Assembly (NCBI RefSeq): GCF_034119425.1
Contig: NZ_JAWUEL010000004.1
Location: forward strand, 1-64,000
Length of the DNA stretch: 64,000 nt
Origin: Actinotignum schaalii_C
Lineage (GTDB): Bacteria > Actinomycetota > Actinomycetes > Actinomycetales > Actinomycetaceae
Direction of reading: 5' to 3'
Of this stretch, positions 17,356-25,741 are shown piece after piece. The notes below the pieces were generated by a model that was not told where the DNA came from, did no database searches, and saw only the letters and a list, made by a program, of their open reading frames with translations. A program made the translations under genes and the position numbers. Position 1 is the first letter of the stretch, and every line of letters starts with the position of its first letter.

Positions 17356-18244
17356 ATGCAGTTGAAGAAGATTGTGGCTGGCGCTACCTTTGGTGTCATG
17401 CTCGCCGCGGGGGGGGGGTGTAGCTTACGCTGCTCCTGCCGCGCCTGATGCACCGCAGGTGACCGCTGCCGACACCACGGCGGCTGAAAAGGCTGTGGCC
17501 GACGCGAAGGCTAAGGTTACTGCCGCGGAAGCGGAACTGAAGGCCGCTTCCGAAAAGCTTGAGAAGCTCGAAATCGCCGTCTCGAACGCGAAGGCCAAGC
17601 TGACCGAACTTGAGGTCGTCAACGCTGAACTTCCCGCGGAACTTGCGAAGGCTGAGGCTGCTTACGCGGCTCTGGCTACCGCCCAGGAAAATTACAATAA
17701 GGCTCGCGTGGCTTTCGAAGCCAACCCGAATGATGAAGCGCTTCAGAAGGCTATGGCTGATGCCAAGAAGGCCATGAACACCGCGCAGGCGGGCGTTGCG
17801 GGTCTCCGCTCGGTGGAGGATATCAAGACTGATATCGCTGACACCCCCCGTTACATCGAGATCCAGAAGGGTACCCTCAGCTACGCTGAAGAAGCCCTTG
17901 ATGCGTTCCCGGGTGTTGAGGCGCTTCAGGGTGCCTACGACAAGGCCGTTGCCGAACTGGATGCCGCCCAGAAGGCTCTTGACGCTCTGAAGGGTCAGAC
18001 CCCCAAGGTTGACCCGAAGAAGGACGGCGACAAGAAGGTCGATCCGAAGGCTGAGCCCAAGAAGGATGCCGAGAAGAAGGCTGATCCCAAGGCTGAGAAG
18101 AAGGCTGACCCCAAGAAGGAAGTCAAGAAGGCCGACGCCAAGAAGCTGGCCAACTCCGGTGTTGATGCCGGTGCGGCTGCCGGTGGAGCTGCTCTGCTCC
18201 TCCTGGCCGGCGGTGCTTTCGTGGCCTACCGCAAGTTTGCCTAA
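17356..18244 (+). pseudogene. Coiled-coil, sortase-anchored surface protein, out of frame at a G10 tract
   Basis: The start ATG 17356 has AGGAG at 5 nt and opens a signal peptide, MQLKKIVAGATFGVMLAAG. At the run of ten G (17409-17418) the frame is lost and translation stops at 17446. With nine G the frame runs straight into VAYAAPAAPDAPQ (a good AYA|AP signal-peptidase site) and through to 18244, giving about 295 aa. The mature protein is Ala/Lys/Glu-rich with heptad-like coiled coils (KAEAELKAASEKLEKLE), then a DPKKD/DPKAE Lys-rich wall-spanning tail. Its C-terminus is LANSG, a hydrophobic helix and YRKFA, a variant sorting signal. It could be phase-variable rather than dead, since the rest of the frame is intact. 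A sequencing error in the homopolymer is the alternative. Confidence 0.8.
17409..17418 (+). repeat. Homopolymer G10 inside the signal-peptide codons
   Basis: Ten consecutive G cause the frameshift in the surface-protein gene. Loss of one G (or gain of two) restores the frame. Confidence 0.9.
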
Positions 18245-18329
18245 GCGAACCTGCCTCTGGCACTAACAACAGTTCCGAGGCTGGTTGCCACTAGGCTAAT
18301 TATCCTCAACTGTTTCATCGTTTCACGCG

Positions 18330-18361
18330 GAATGGGTCCGGGTTTTTACCCGGGCCCATTC
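18330..18361 (+). terminator. Terminator hairpin after the coiled-coil surface protein
   Basis: A 14-bp stem with one G-U pair (18330-18343 with 18348-18361) closes on a TTTT loop. The tail is CTGTATCCCTCTT, only moderately T-rich. Confidence 0.65.
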
Positions 18362-18445
18362 TGTATCCCTCTTGCGGGTATATGGGTTAATAGACAAAAG
18401 GGGCTGCCGACTTATCTCACCTCGCCGTGCCGGTGAGGAAGATAT

Positions 18446-18566
18446 GTTTTTCCGGGATGTACTTCGCGTGTACGACAAGTGCAGTACAGCTCTGAAAATG
18501 CATAGCACCCCAGCAGGGGCTCGTGTGACTATTGGGGTTTGTGAGGCCTGTGAGATTCGCGCGGGC
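18446..18566 (+). repeat. Dispersed repeat family A, copy 1
   Basis: About 120 bp with roughly 75-80% identity to 57915-58035. The order of elements is the same: a TTTTCC arm, TGTACTTCGC, GTGTACGACA, a GAAAA arm, a CACCCC...GGGG mini-hairpin, then GTGTG-ctATTG and TGTGAG. The element can fold on itself. The copy at 57915 has the cleaner 15-bp inverted arms. Confidence 0.7.
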
Positions 18567-18776
18567 CGGTTGTCGCGGCTTCTGGAAATCGAAGTGCAAC
18601 GGCAACTACGTTAAGAAATTGTTTTGATGTCGTGGAGCTGCATCCTGTGGGGCTCGCTGTCGTGAGGGTGCATCCTGTGAGCTCTACTGTCGATGCATTG
18701 CTATTTATCGGCATCATGGCTCACATCGTCTACGCTTGTCTATGTTGAGCGGGTGATGACGCCAGGGCCGGTTAAC

Positions 18777-18861
18777 AGGATGTACGTGGGTGACAGTTTT
18801 TCTGCGGTTTTATGTCCGTGACGTACATTCTGCGTCCCTAACGGTTCAAAATGCGCGGTTT
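18777..18861 (+). repeat. Dispersed repeat family B, copy 1
   Basis: About 85 bp matching 48107-48197 with roughly 80% identity. The shared blocks are ATGTACGTGGGTGACAGTTT, ATGTCC, GTACATT and GGTTCAAAATGC. It carries inverted GTAC-centred arms. Confidence 0.7.
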
Positions 18862-19118
18862 GACACCTCTGCCCAGCCCGTGGCTGTTACGCGTGGGAGC
18901 CCGGAGGGAACGGGTTTTCCGTCAAAACATGTCATGCCACGGATATCAAGGAAGCAGGCTCGTTGAGGTACTCAAGCCTCATAGGCAGACTTATCGCTGC
19001 TGCAACAGGGCAAATCCCGGATGTAAAACCCACTTTTGTCTATTTATCCATTTAACTACCCACGCACCTGGCCTTATAGCCCAACCTATAACCCTCGTCT
19101 CATATAGTGGTCAACAGT

Positions 19119-19148
19119 TTGACGTGGCTTAATAATTCCCTCTAGGCT
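19119..19148 (+). promoter_or_regulatory. Candidate promoter of the leader peptide / MetE-family gene
   Basis: TTGACG at 19119-19124 and TAGGCT at 19143-19148 are separated by 18 bp, about 90 bp before the leader peptide start. This is pattern-based only. Confidence 0.45.
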
Positions 19149-19238
19149 ACTGGAGGTAGGTGCCCACAACGGGTATCACCTGATAACAACGCCGGCGGTA
19201 CGGCCCCGGCGCCCCGATTCGGACGGAAAGGATGCACC

Positions 19239-19304
19239 ATGGTTCTCACTGATCCTCGCTCTGCCATGACGATGCCCGCCGCCCGAATGCGAATGCTGGG
19301 CTAG
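19239..19304 (+). CDS. Methionine-rich leader peptide (21 aa)
   Basis: ATG 19239 has a strong GGAAAGGA ribosome site 6 nt upstream and encodes a 21-residue peptide beginning MVLTDPRSAM. Methionine stands at residues 1, 10, 12, 17 and 19; the last four fall within ten codons. The stop codon TAG (19302-19304) runs directly into the left arm of a hairpin. The gene 161 bp downstream is methionine synthase-like, so a ribosome stalling on Met codons could act as a methionine sensor, as in known amino acid attenuators. The peptide itself probably has no other function. Regulation is inferred from the arrangement. Confidence 0.7.
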   Translation: MVLTDPRSAMTMPAARMRMLG

Positions 19305-19429
19305 CGCGGATTCCACTTGGCCTTCGGGCGATTCCGCGCGCGAGGACATCTCGCCCCGGTCCGTTACGTCTCACTGAGCACCCGCCGCTGCGGCGTCGTA
19401 TCGTTGATGGGATACGCTGAGACGGACCG
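19304..19429 (+). promoter_or_regulatory. Structured leader RNA between the Met-rich peptide and the MetE-family gene
   Basis: The first hairpin is GCGCGGA (19304-19310) with TCCGCGC (19333-19339), overlapping the leader stop. A second, larger element has an outer stem CGGTCC + GTCTCA (19357-19362 and 19368-19373) pairing with TGAGACGGACCG (19418-19429). This encloses a GCCG-ctg-CGGC hairpin (19384-19394) and a CGTATC/GATACG hairpin (19397-19402 with 19411-19416). No T-tract follows, and the ribosome site AAAGGA lies 24 nt later, so control may act on translation or through Rho. It does not match the SAM riboswitch consensus I know. Confidence 0.5.
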
Positions 19430-19465
19430 ATCTCCATCACCACACCCAGTACAAAGGACTTTATA

Positions 19466-20656
19466 ATGACGAAGATCAAGACCACTCATGTCGGCTCCCT
19501 TCCGCGCACCGATTCGCTGCGCGCGACCAACGAAGCACACCAGAACGGCCAAATTAGCGACGCTGAATTCAAAGAAAAGCTCGACGCGGAAGTTGCCGGC
19601 GTTGTTGCGCGGCAGAAGGACATCGGCCTCGATATTATTAACGACGGCGAATACGGCCACGTCATGACCGAAGTAACCAATTACGGTTCCTGGTGGTGGT
19701 ACTCCTTCTCGCGCCTGGGCGGGCTGGAATTTACTGATAACGAATTCCACGCGGCTGCCACCGCGGGTGGGGGAGCGGTTGAGCTCGTCCCCTTCGATCA
19801 GCGCCGTGATTGGCAGCGCTTCAAGGATGCCTACACGGATCCGGAATCGGGAATTCACCAGGCCAAGCGCCAGGAAGTGGCCATGCCCACCATCACCGGC
19901 CCCGTGACCTACATCGGTGCCGAACAAACCCAGCGCGACGTCGATCTTACCCTCAAGGCACTCAAGGCCAATGGGCTTGATGCATCCTCCGGGTTTATCG
20001 CGGCGCTGTCTCCCGGCTCCGCAGCGCGTATTTCCAATACGCATTACAAGTCGGAAGATGAAGTCCTCACCGCGATGGCCGATGCCCTCCACGAGGAATA
20101 CAAGATCATCACCGATGCCGGCCTGACCGTCCAGATCGATGATCCCTCGCTGGCTGAAGGCTGGGACCAGGTCAATCCGGAACCGACCGTTGCGGATTAT
20201 CGCACCTGGGTGGCTCGCCGCATTGAAGCGATCAACTACGCGCTGGAAGGTATCGACCCGGAACTCGTGCGTCTGCACGTGTGCTGGGGTTCCTGGCACG
20301 GCCCCCACACCACCGATATTCCCTTCCGGGACATCGTGGACCTGTGTTTGAAGGTGAAGGCCCACGGCCTGACCTTTGAAGCGGGTAATGCGCGCCACGC
20401 CCACGAATGGAAGATTTGGGAAGATATCGCTCTGCCGGATGATAAGGTTCTCATCCCGGGCGTCGTCTCCCACTCGACGAACGTGGTGGAGCACCCCGAA
20501 CTGGTGGCGCAGCGTATCGAGCATTTCACCTCGCTGGTGGGTCCCGAGCGCGTTATCGCCTCGACCGATTGCGGACTGGGTGGGCGTATTTACCCGTCCA
20601 TTGCCTGGGCGAAGCTCGAAACGCTCGTGGAAGGCGCCCGCCTCGCCTCGAAGTAA
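19466..20656 (+). CDS. Cobalamin-independent methionine synthase II family protein (MetE C-terminal-like)
   Basis: This 396-aa protein corresponds to the catalytic barrel of MetE without its N-terminal duplicate half. THVGSLPRT at the start is the family hallmark. The zinc-ligand positions are visible: His and Cys in RLHVCWGSWHG, Glu in TFEAGNARHAHEW, and Cys in ASTDCGLGGR. Such short MetE homologues move a methyl or alkyl group onto a thiol; some make methionine from homocysteine with an atypical donor, while others are CoM- or phosphonate-related. The Met-rich leader supports a role in methionine supply. The start has AAAGGA at 7 nt. It is monocistronic. Confidence 0.85.
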   Translation: MTKIKTTHVGSLPRTDSLRATNEAHQNGQISDAEFKEKLDAEVAGVVARQKDIGLDIINDGEYGHVMTEVTNYGSWWWYSFSRLGGLEFTDNEFHAAATAGGGAVELVPFDQRRDWQRFKDAYTDPESGIHQAKRQEVAMPTITGPVTYIGAEQTQRDVDLTLKALKANGLDASSGFIAALSPGSAARISNTHYKSEDEVLTAMADALHEEYKIITDAGLTVQIDDPSLAEGWDQVNPEPTVADYRTWVARRIEAINYALEGIDPELVRLHVCWGSWHGPHTTDIPFRDIVDLCLKVKAHGLTFEAGNARHAHEWKIWEDIALPDDKVLIPGVVSHSTNVVEHPELVAQRIEHFTSLVGPERVIASTDCGLGGRIYPSIAWAKLETLVEGARLASK

Positions 20657-20733
20657 AGTCTCCAAGGCAGCGGGCCTGAACACACCCGCGTCTTGAAGTA
20701 CCGGAGCGGTATGTCGCTCTATGTGGAACACCG

Positions 20734-20770
20734 AAGGGGACCTGAACAGCTCAGCTATTCAGGTCCCCTT
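20734..20770. terminator. Bidirectional terminator between the MetE-family gene and htrA
   Basis: A 13-bp perfect stem, AAGGGGACCTGAA (20734-20746) with 20758-20770, carries A-rich and T-rich ends on the two arms. It separates converging genes. Confidence 0.75.
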
Positions 20771-20838
20771 CTGGTATCCCTGCCGCGTTCCGGTGATCCA
20801 GTTCTATGGGGGTGCGGCTCCCGTGTGTCTCTGACCGT

Positions 20839-22572
20839 TTAGTTGACCGGCGATTCGCCTAGTGTTACCTCAATGGTTTGCGGGGCACCGCCGCCGCGCG
20901 AAATTTCCAGGGTGATGGTGTCCCCTACCTTATGGGTGCGCACCTGCTTGGCTACCTGGGCCGGGCTCGAAACCGATTGGCCGTCCAGGCTGAGAATCGT
21001 ATCGCCTTCCTTCACACCGGCCTTCGCCGCCCCGGAATTTGGGCCGACGGCCAGCACGCTCACGCGACCTTGCTCGCTGAGTCCCACGGTAATCCCGAGG
21101 GCCGCATTCTTGCCCACGGTCACGCTATCGTCGCTCTTCCCGGCGCGGATCTGCTCCACGATGGACAGGGCGCGTTCAATAGGAATGGCGAAGCCGTACA
21201 CCTGGGCGGAGGTGGTGCCCTGCGAAGCTGCACTATTCATTCCCACCACTTCACCCTGGGCGTTCATCATCGGCCCACCCGAGTAACCCGGTACCACATC
21301 GGCATCCGTGACGATCATATCCTTGAGGGTGTCAAAGCTCAGGCCGTCCTCGGTAGCCACCCGTACGTCCGTGCCCAGCCCGGTTACCTCGCCTTTAATT
21401 TCGGTGAGATAGCCCTGGCCGCGCCCGTTGCCCACAGCGCTGACCTTATCGCCCTGCTTAGCCGGGGTGCTAGCAATTTTTGCCGGGGTGAGCCCGGAAG
21501 CATCCTTGAGCTGCAGAAGTGCGACGTCGCGTTTCTCATCATGCCCGATAACGCTGGCAGCATAGGTTTTCCCGGTTGCCGGGATTTCGACCTGGATGGC
21601 ATCCGATCCCATAACAACGTGGTAATTTGTGAGCACCTGGCCGTCCGCAGTGAGGACAATCCCGCTGCCGGCACCCATGCCGGATCCCATTCGCGCGTTA
21701 ATAATGGCCACACCCGCCGGGCTAACTTTTTCACCCCGGTCAATCGGCCCATCCGCGCCGTGGTTACCACCCGGTAACTGGGTGGGGAAATCCCGCGGGA
21801 TCGGCATATACGGTTCGGCCCCGCCCTGCTGGCGTCCGTCATTCGGGGCGGTCAGTCCGTCATTGTATTGGAAACTGAAAGGGTCTTTGACGGAAGGCGA
21901 GCTCGCCTGCGGTTCGGGAGCCAGGCCGAAATATCCCACCCCGGTGCCCACGAGCAGCGCGACCACCATACCGATAATGACAAGAATGGCGGTGGTGCCT
22001 TTCGACCGCCGTTTGACCGGCGCTGGCCCGAATTGTGGGGCGCCGCCGAATGGCGATGTGCCGCCGAATTGCGGCGCTGCTCCGAATTGCGTTCCGGCCC
22101 CGAATTGTCCGCCGTAGCTATACCCGTAGCCGGACTGCTGCTGGGAGGCACCGGGGTAGGAACTGGGATAAGTTCCCTGGTACGTGCCATGAGAGCCCTG
22201 AGGATAGGTCCTGGAATAACCCCCGCTGTATCCGTTCCCGGTGTAGTTCCCGCCGGCGTAGCCAGAATAGCTGCCTGCGGGGCTGCCTGCGGGGCTGCCT
22301 GCGTTAGCGCCCGCGGAACTGCCAGCCGAACTGCCCGGATAGGGCGGCTGCTCGGAAGTGTTCCCTGTGGAGGGAGCGCTGGGGTAGCGATACGCATTCG
22401 TGTAGCTATTCGATTGCGCGCCGCCGGCTTGCGTCCACGCATTTTGCGCGCCGCCGGCTTGGCTTGCGCTGGGCTGGCTCGGATTCACGTTCGGCTGGCC
22501 CTGTCCGGCAGGGTTCGCATTCGGCTGCTGCGCGCCCGGTTCACCCGAGTCATTACGCCACTCATCTGTCAT
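20839..22572 (-). CDS. HtrA/DegP-family serine protease with PDZ domain
   Basis: This 577-aa membrane-anchored protease probably handles damaged or signalling proteins outside the membrane. About 190 N-terminal residues are Gly/Ser/Gln/Tyr-rich and disordered (cytoplasmic). One TM helix follows (AILVIIGMVVALLVGTGVGYFGL), then the trypsin-like domain: GSGIVLTADGQVLTNYHVV (His), EKRDVALLQL (Asp) and VVPGYSGGPMMN (Ser). A PDZ domain closes the protein (LGITVGLSEQGRVSVL to the end). ATG 22572 has GGAAAGGA at 8 nt. It is likely a stress gene; no two-component partner lies beside it. Confidence 0.93.
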   Translation of the reverse strand: MTDEWRNDSGEPGAQQPNANPAGQGQPNVNPSQPSASQAGGAQNAWTQAGGAQSNSYTNAYRYPSAPSTGNTSEQPPYPGSSAGSSAGANAGSPAGSPAGSYSGYAGGNYTGNGYSGGYSRTYPQGSHGTYQGTYPSSYPGASQQQSGYGYSYGGQFGAGTQFGAAPQFGGTSPFGGAPQFGPAPVKRRSKGTTAILVIIGMVVALLVGTGVGYFGLAPEPQASSPSVKDPFSFQYNDGLTAPNDGRQQGGAEPYMPIPRDFPTQLPGGNHGADGPIDRGEKVSPAGVAIINARMGSGMGAGSGIVLTADGQVLTNYHVVMGSDAIQVEIPATGKTYAASVIGHDEKRDVALLQLKDASGLTPAKIASTPAKQGDKVSAVGNGRGQGYLTEIKGEVTGLGTDVRVATEDGLSFDTLKDMIVTDADVVPGYSGGPMMNAQGEVVGMNSAASQGTTSAQVYGFAIPIERALSIVEQIRAGKSDDSVTVGKNAALGITVGLSEQGRVSVLAVGPNSGAAKAGVKEGDTILSLDGQSVSSPAQVAKQVRTHKVGDTITLEISRGGGAPQTIEVTLGESPVN

Positions 22573-22731
22573 GTGAAACGTCCTTTCCTCACTCCGCACC
22601 TAGCCGCCGCCGCGGCTGCCGCGGTGGTCCGGTCACATCGGGTAGCATGCCCGCCGAGTCTGGAAAGTTTCTGAACGTTGTCCGAAAATGCGAGCATCGC
22701 TAGTTTGCCGCTTGTCCCGCGCCCGCTCGCG

Positions 22732-24501
22732 CTAAATCCACGACGGCAGCCACATGTGCAGGCGCCAAAACTCATAGGAGACGGTTTGCCCGGTCCAGAT
22801 CGGGTACCAGAACAGCGCCGCCAGCGTAATAAGAACGACGACGACGCCGCACGCCGTCAGCGTGCGGCGGCTAATCCGGCACCGCCACCAGCGCACGGGA
22901 TAGGCGCGTATCCCAACCGGCTTATCCCAGACAAAGTCCGCGTGGCTCCAGGCGCCGTCGTCGTATCCATCCGCGCGCACGTGCCCGTTCCCGCGCGCGT
23001 GCGGGGCGCCGAGTGCACCGGTGATATAGCCGAGGCCGTAGGTGAGGGCGAGGGCTACGAAGGGGAGGAAAGCGATGGCGTAGAACTGGAAAATAGTGCG
23101 ATCCATATATAGCGACCACGGCGCGGCCATGGCGAGGTACCCGCTCAGAATTGCCCAGGCGCGCCAGTCGAAACGAGTAAAAGCCACCCAGAGCACCACG
23201 GCAAGGGCGAGGAGCGCCAGCCACCACACCACCGGATTGCCCACCGAGGTGACCGCCTGCACGCAACGCTCGCCGCTCGGGCACTGCCCGGCCATTTCTT
23301 CGGAAGTCGGCCACCAGAAAGAGACCGGGCGCCACTGCACAAACCACTGCCAGACCGAGGACTGGTAGGTATGCGGGGTGGAGAGCCCGTTGTGGAAGTC
23401 CCACATTTGGCTGTGGTAATGCGCCAGGTCATTGAAAGAATTGGGGAGCCACGGGAAGGGGAGGGCCTCGGGGGTGCTGTGGCGCACGCCGGCCGCCCAA
23501 CCGTGCCCCCAGGAGCGACTATCGCGGAACCAGGAGAACCAAGAGGCCACGTACGTGGCCGCGGCGGTGGGAACCAAATGGATAAAAGCGGGCATTCCCT
23601 CCTGGAAAACTCCGGCTCCTACCCAGAGGCGCAGCCCCACCGCGTGGCGGGCAGCCATACCCCAGAAGAAGGCCACCAGGCCAAAAACCGCCACGGCGTA
23701 AATCCCGGACCATTTCACCCCGCAGGCCAGCCCGAGGAATATCCCGGTGGCCAGCATCCAGGGGCGCCACCATACCCGCGGGCCCCAGGCGACCGGGCGG
23801 CCGTCCGCGCGCACCGGTCCGGCCGCGACCCGGTGCGCCAGGCGCTCCCGGATCCAATCGCGGTCACGTATAAGCGCCCAGAATCCGGCCAGCACGAAGA
23901 AAGCCAGGAGGTTGTCGAGGATCCCAATACGGGAGATGGTGATACCCATGCCATCCAGGGCCATCGCGATTCCGGCCACCCCGGCCAGCCACGGGTTGAG
24001 GAAGAGCCGCAGAGCGATGCGAACCAGCAGCGCCACCGCGAGCGTGCCGGCCAGCGCCACCATAAAACGCCAGCCGAAGGGGGAAGTTTCCCCGAACATG
24101 GCCTGCCCGACCGCCATGATCCATTTGCCGAGCGGGGGATGAACCACGTAGTCCCCGGCCGGTGACGTGTGGGAGAAGTCGCCCGCGGCGAAAGCGGCAT
24201 CGAATTCGGTGCCCCCCTGCCAATCAACTTCGTAGCCCAGACGCAGCAGCGAATTCGCACCTTTGACGTAGTAGGTTTCGTCGAACATGATGCGGTCGGG
24301 GAAACCCAAGCGGAAGAACCGGGTAAAAGCGGCGATAAGGGTGACCGCGCCGGTGATCCACCATCCCAGGCGTTTTTCCCCGCGGGTGAGCCAGTCTAAT
24401 CCGCGCGGGGCCAGTCCGAGCCGGCCGCGTAGCTCGTCTTCATAGCGCTCCGCGCACTCGCGCGGGAGGTGCCCGATGGGTTCGCTTCGTTTTTCGCTCA
24501 C
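22732..24501 (-). CDS. pmt: Dolichyl-phosphate-mannose--protein mannosyltransferase (Pmt family)
   Basis: This 589-aa polytopic membrane enzyme transfers mannose from polyprenyl-phosphate-mannose to Ser/Thr of proteins exported by Sec. The first extracytoplasmic loop after TM1 has the acidic catalytic motif in FDETYYVKGANSLLRLGYE. HPPLGKWIMAVGQ and a C-terminal run of TM helices fit the actinobacterial Pmt form. The start is GTG 24501. It is divergent from rsmI with only 62 bp between, which is the usual actinobacterial arrangement. Pro/Ser/Thr-rich surface proteins in this window would be plausible substrates. Confidence 0.92.
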   Translation of the reverse strand: MSEKRSEPIGHLPRECAERYEDELRGRLGLAPRGLDWLTRGEKRLGWWITGAVTLIAAFTRFFRLGFPDRIMFDETYYVKGANSLLRLGYEVDWQGGTEFDAAFAAGDFSHTSPAGDYVVHPPLGKWIMAVGQAMFGETSPFGWRFMVALAGTLAVALLVRIALRLFLNPWLAGVAGIAMALDGMGITISRIGILDNLLAFFVLAGFWALIRDRDWIRERLAHRVAAGPVRADGRPVAWGPRVWWRPWMLATGIFLGLACGVKWSGIYAVAVFGLVAFFWGMAARHAVGLRLWVGAGVFQEGMPAFIHLVPTAAATYVASWFSWFRDSRSWGHGWAAGVRHSTPEALPFPWLPNSFNDLAHYHSQMWDFHNGLSTPHTYQSSVWQWFVQWRPVSFWWPTSEEMAGQCPSGERCVQAVTSVGNPVVWWLALLALAVVLWVAFTRFDWRAWAILSGYLAMAAPWSLYMDRTIFQFYAIAFLPFVALALTYGLGYITGALGAPHARGNGHVRADGYDDGAWSHADFVWDKPVGIRAYPVRWWRCRISRRTLTACGVVVVLITLAALFWYPIWTGQTVSYEFWRLHMWLPSWI

Positions 24502-24563
24502 GTGCGGATTCTATCGATAACTAGGCGTCCGCGCCGTGGTGCTGCGCGTGGCAGAATAGCAGA

Positions 24564-25463
24564 ATGAGCACAGGTCACTACGCGGGACAGCACGAAGGCC
24601 ACCACCCCGATCAGCACGAAAGTCAGCACGCGGGAATTGTTCTTGCCGCCACACCCATCGGAAATGACGCCGACGCTTCCCCGCGTCTGCGCGCCGAAAT
24701 TGCGCGGGCCGACACCGTGGCCGCGGAAGATACCCGGCGTTTTTACCAGCTCGCCGCGCGCCTCGGCATTGAGGTGAGCGCCCAGGTGCTCTCCTATTAC
24801 GAACATAACGAAGCCGAACGCGGTGCCCACCTCATTGACCTGGCGCGCGGGGGCGCTCGGGTGCTCATGGTCAGTGATGCGGGTATGCCCTCTGTATCCG
24901 ACCCCGGTTTTCGCCTGGTAGTACGCGCACGCGACGCCGGTCTTCCCGTGACGGTGGTTCCCGGCCCCTCGGCTCCGCTCACCGCGCTCGTCGCTTCGGG
25001 TCTTCCCACTGACCGTTTTACTTTCGAAGGTTTCCTTCCGCGTAAAACCGGGGAGCAGGCCGCCGCGCTCGCGGCTCTGGCCAGCGAAGAACGCACCATG
25101 ATTTTCTTCGAATCCCCGCGCCGCCTAGGTGCCACCCTCGCCAATTTCGTCACCGCTTTCGGTGGCGGGCGCGAAGCGGCGGTATGCCGGGAGCTCACCA
25201 AGACGCACGAGGAAATCGTGCGCGGGTCCCTGGCCGAACTCGCGCGGCGTTTCGAAGCGGGGGCGCTCGGGGAAATCGTCGTCGTTGTAACCGGAAGTAG
25301 CGCGGCGGAAAGGGAAGAACAGGTGCGCACGCGGGCCGTGGGCGACGTCGCCGAACTGTGTCAGCTCGGCCTGCGCCGCAAAGACGCCGCAGCTTTCGTG
25401 GCCGCTCGCACCGGATTGCGCACGAATGAGCTCTACCGCGCCGCGCTCAACGAGGGCGATTAA
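24564..25463 (+). CDS. rsmI: 16S rRNA (cytidine(1402)-2'-O)-methyltransferase RsmI
   Basis: This 299-aa enzyme methylates the ribose of C1402 in the 16S decoding centre with SAM. LAATPIGN (about residue 27), AAEDTRRF, VSDAGMPSVSDPGFRLV and VPGPSAPLTALVASGLPTDRF are the diagnostic tetrapyrrole-methylase-fold segments. A His/Gln/Glu-rich N-terminal extension of about 23 residues (GHYAGQHEGHHPDQHESQH) precedes the normal start region; it may be real or the start may lie further in. No good ribosome site is visible. Confidence 0.93.
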   Translation: MSTGHYAGQHEGHHPDQHESQHAGIVLAATPIGNDADASPRLRAEIARADTVAAEDTRRFYQLAARLGIEVSAQVLSYYEHNEAERGAHLIDLARGGARVLMVSDAGMPSVSDPGFRLVVRARDAGLPVTVVPGPSAPLTALVASGLPTDRFTFEGFLPRKTGEQAAALAALASEERTMIFFESPRRLGATLANFVTAFGGGREAAVCRELTKTHEEIVRGSLAELARRFEAGALGEIVVVVTGSSAAEREEQVRTRAVGDVAELCQLGLRRKDAAAFVAARTGLRTNELYRAALNEGD

Positions 25464-25559
25464 AGCGCGAAAATATGCGGGTTTAGTGGGGTTTAGGACC
25501 TGAAAAACGCAGCTAAACCACGTTCCACCCGCGCTCCACCCGGATTTTCCTAGCGCGCG

Positions 25560-25571
25560 TGACCCAGATCA
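25560..25571 (+). promoter_or_regulatory. Possible CRP/FNR-family operator upstream of arcB
   Basis: TGA-N6-TCA in the setting GTGACCCAGATCATGC fits half of the CRP/FNR-type palindrome. It lies about 170 bp before arcB in a 278-bp leader that also contains GC-rich inverted repeats. Anaerobic or catabolite control of arginine-type catabolism would make sense, but the match is imperfect. Confidence 0.25.
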
Positions 25572-25741
25572 TGCACAGTAAAAACAACCCCCGGGGAACC
25601 GGGGCCGGGACATGATCCTCTCGCCGCGAGGCGGGTACGGGTTGGACAGCCAACAGTGATCCCAGGGGCCAAAGAAGACCCCGTTACCGCTGGCCGCTCT
25701 GCCCGAACGGGACCACGGACCGCGCAAGGAAAGGAACGACA

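Larger units (their letters stand above)
18245..19238. other. About 1 kb of intergenic DNA with dispersed repeats, no credible gene
   Basis: It contains a terminator, one copy each of two dispersed repeat families (listed separately), a pair of imperfect 24-bp repeats starting TGCATCCTGTG at 18639 and 18669, and the promoter of the leader-peptide gene. Two short open frames of about 80-93 codons lack ribosome sites and coding character. Confidence 0.6.

Noticed and set aside
18372..18614. 80-codon open frame overlapping repeat family A
   Set aside because: The matching repeat at 57915 does not keep this frame, so the conservation is at DNA level, not protein.
18851..19132. 93-codon open frame between the surface protein and the Met leader
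   Set aside because: No ribosome site, no recognisable protein character, overlaps the candidate promoter and repeat B.
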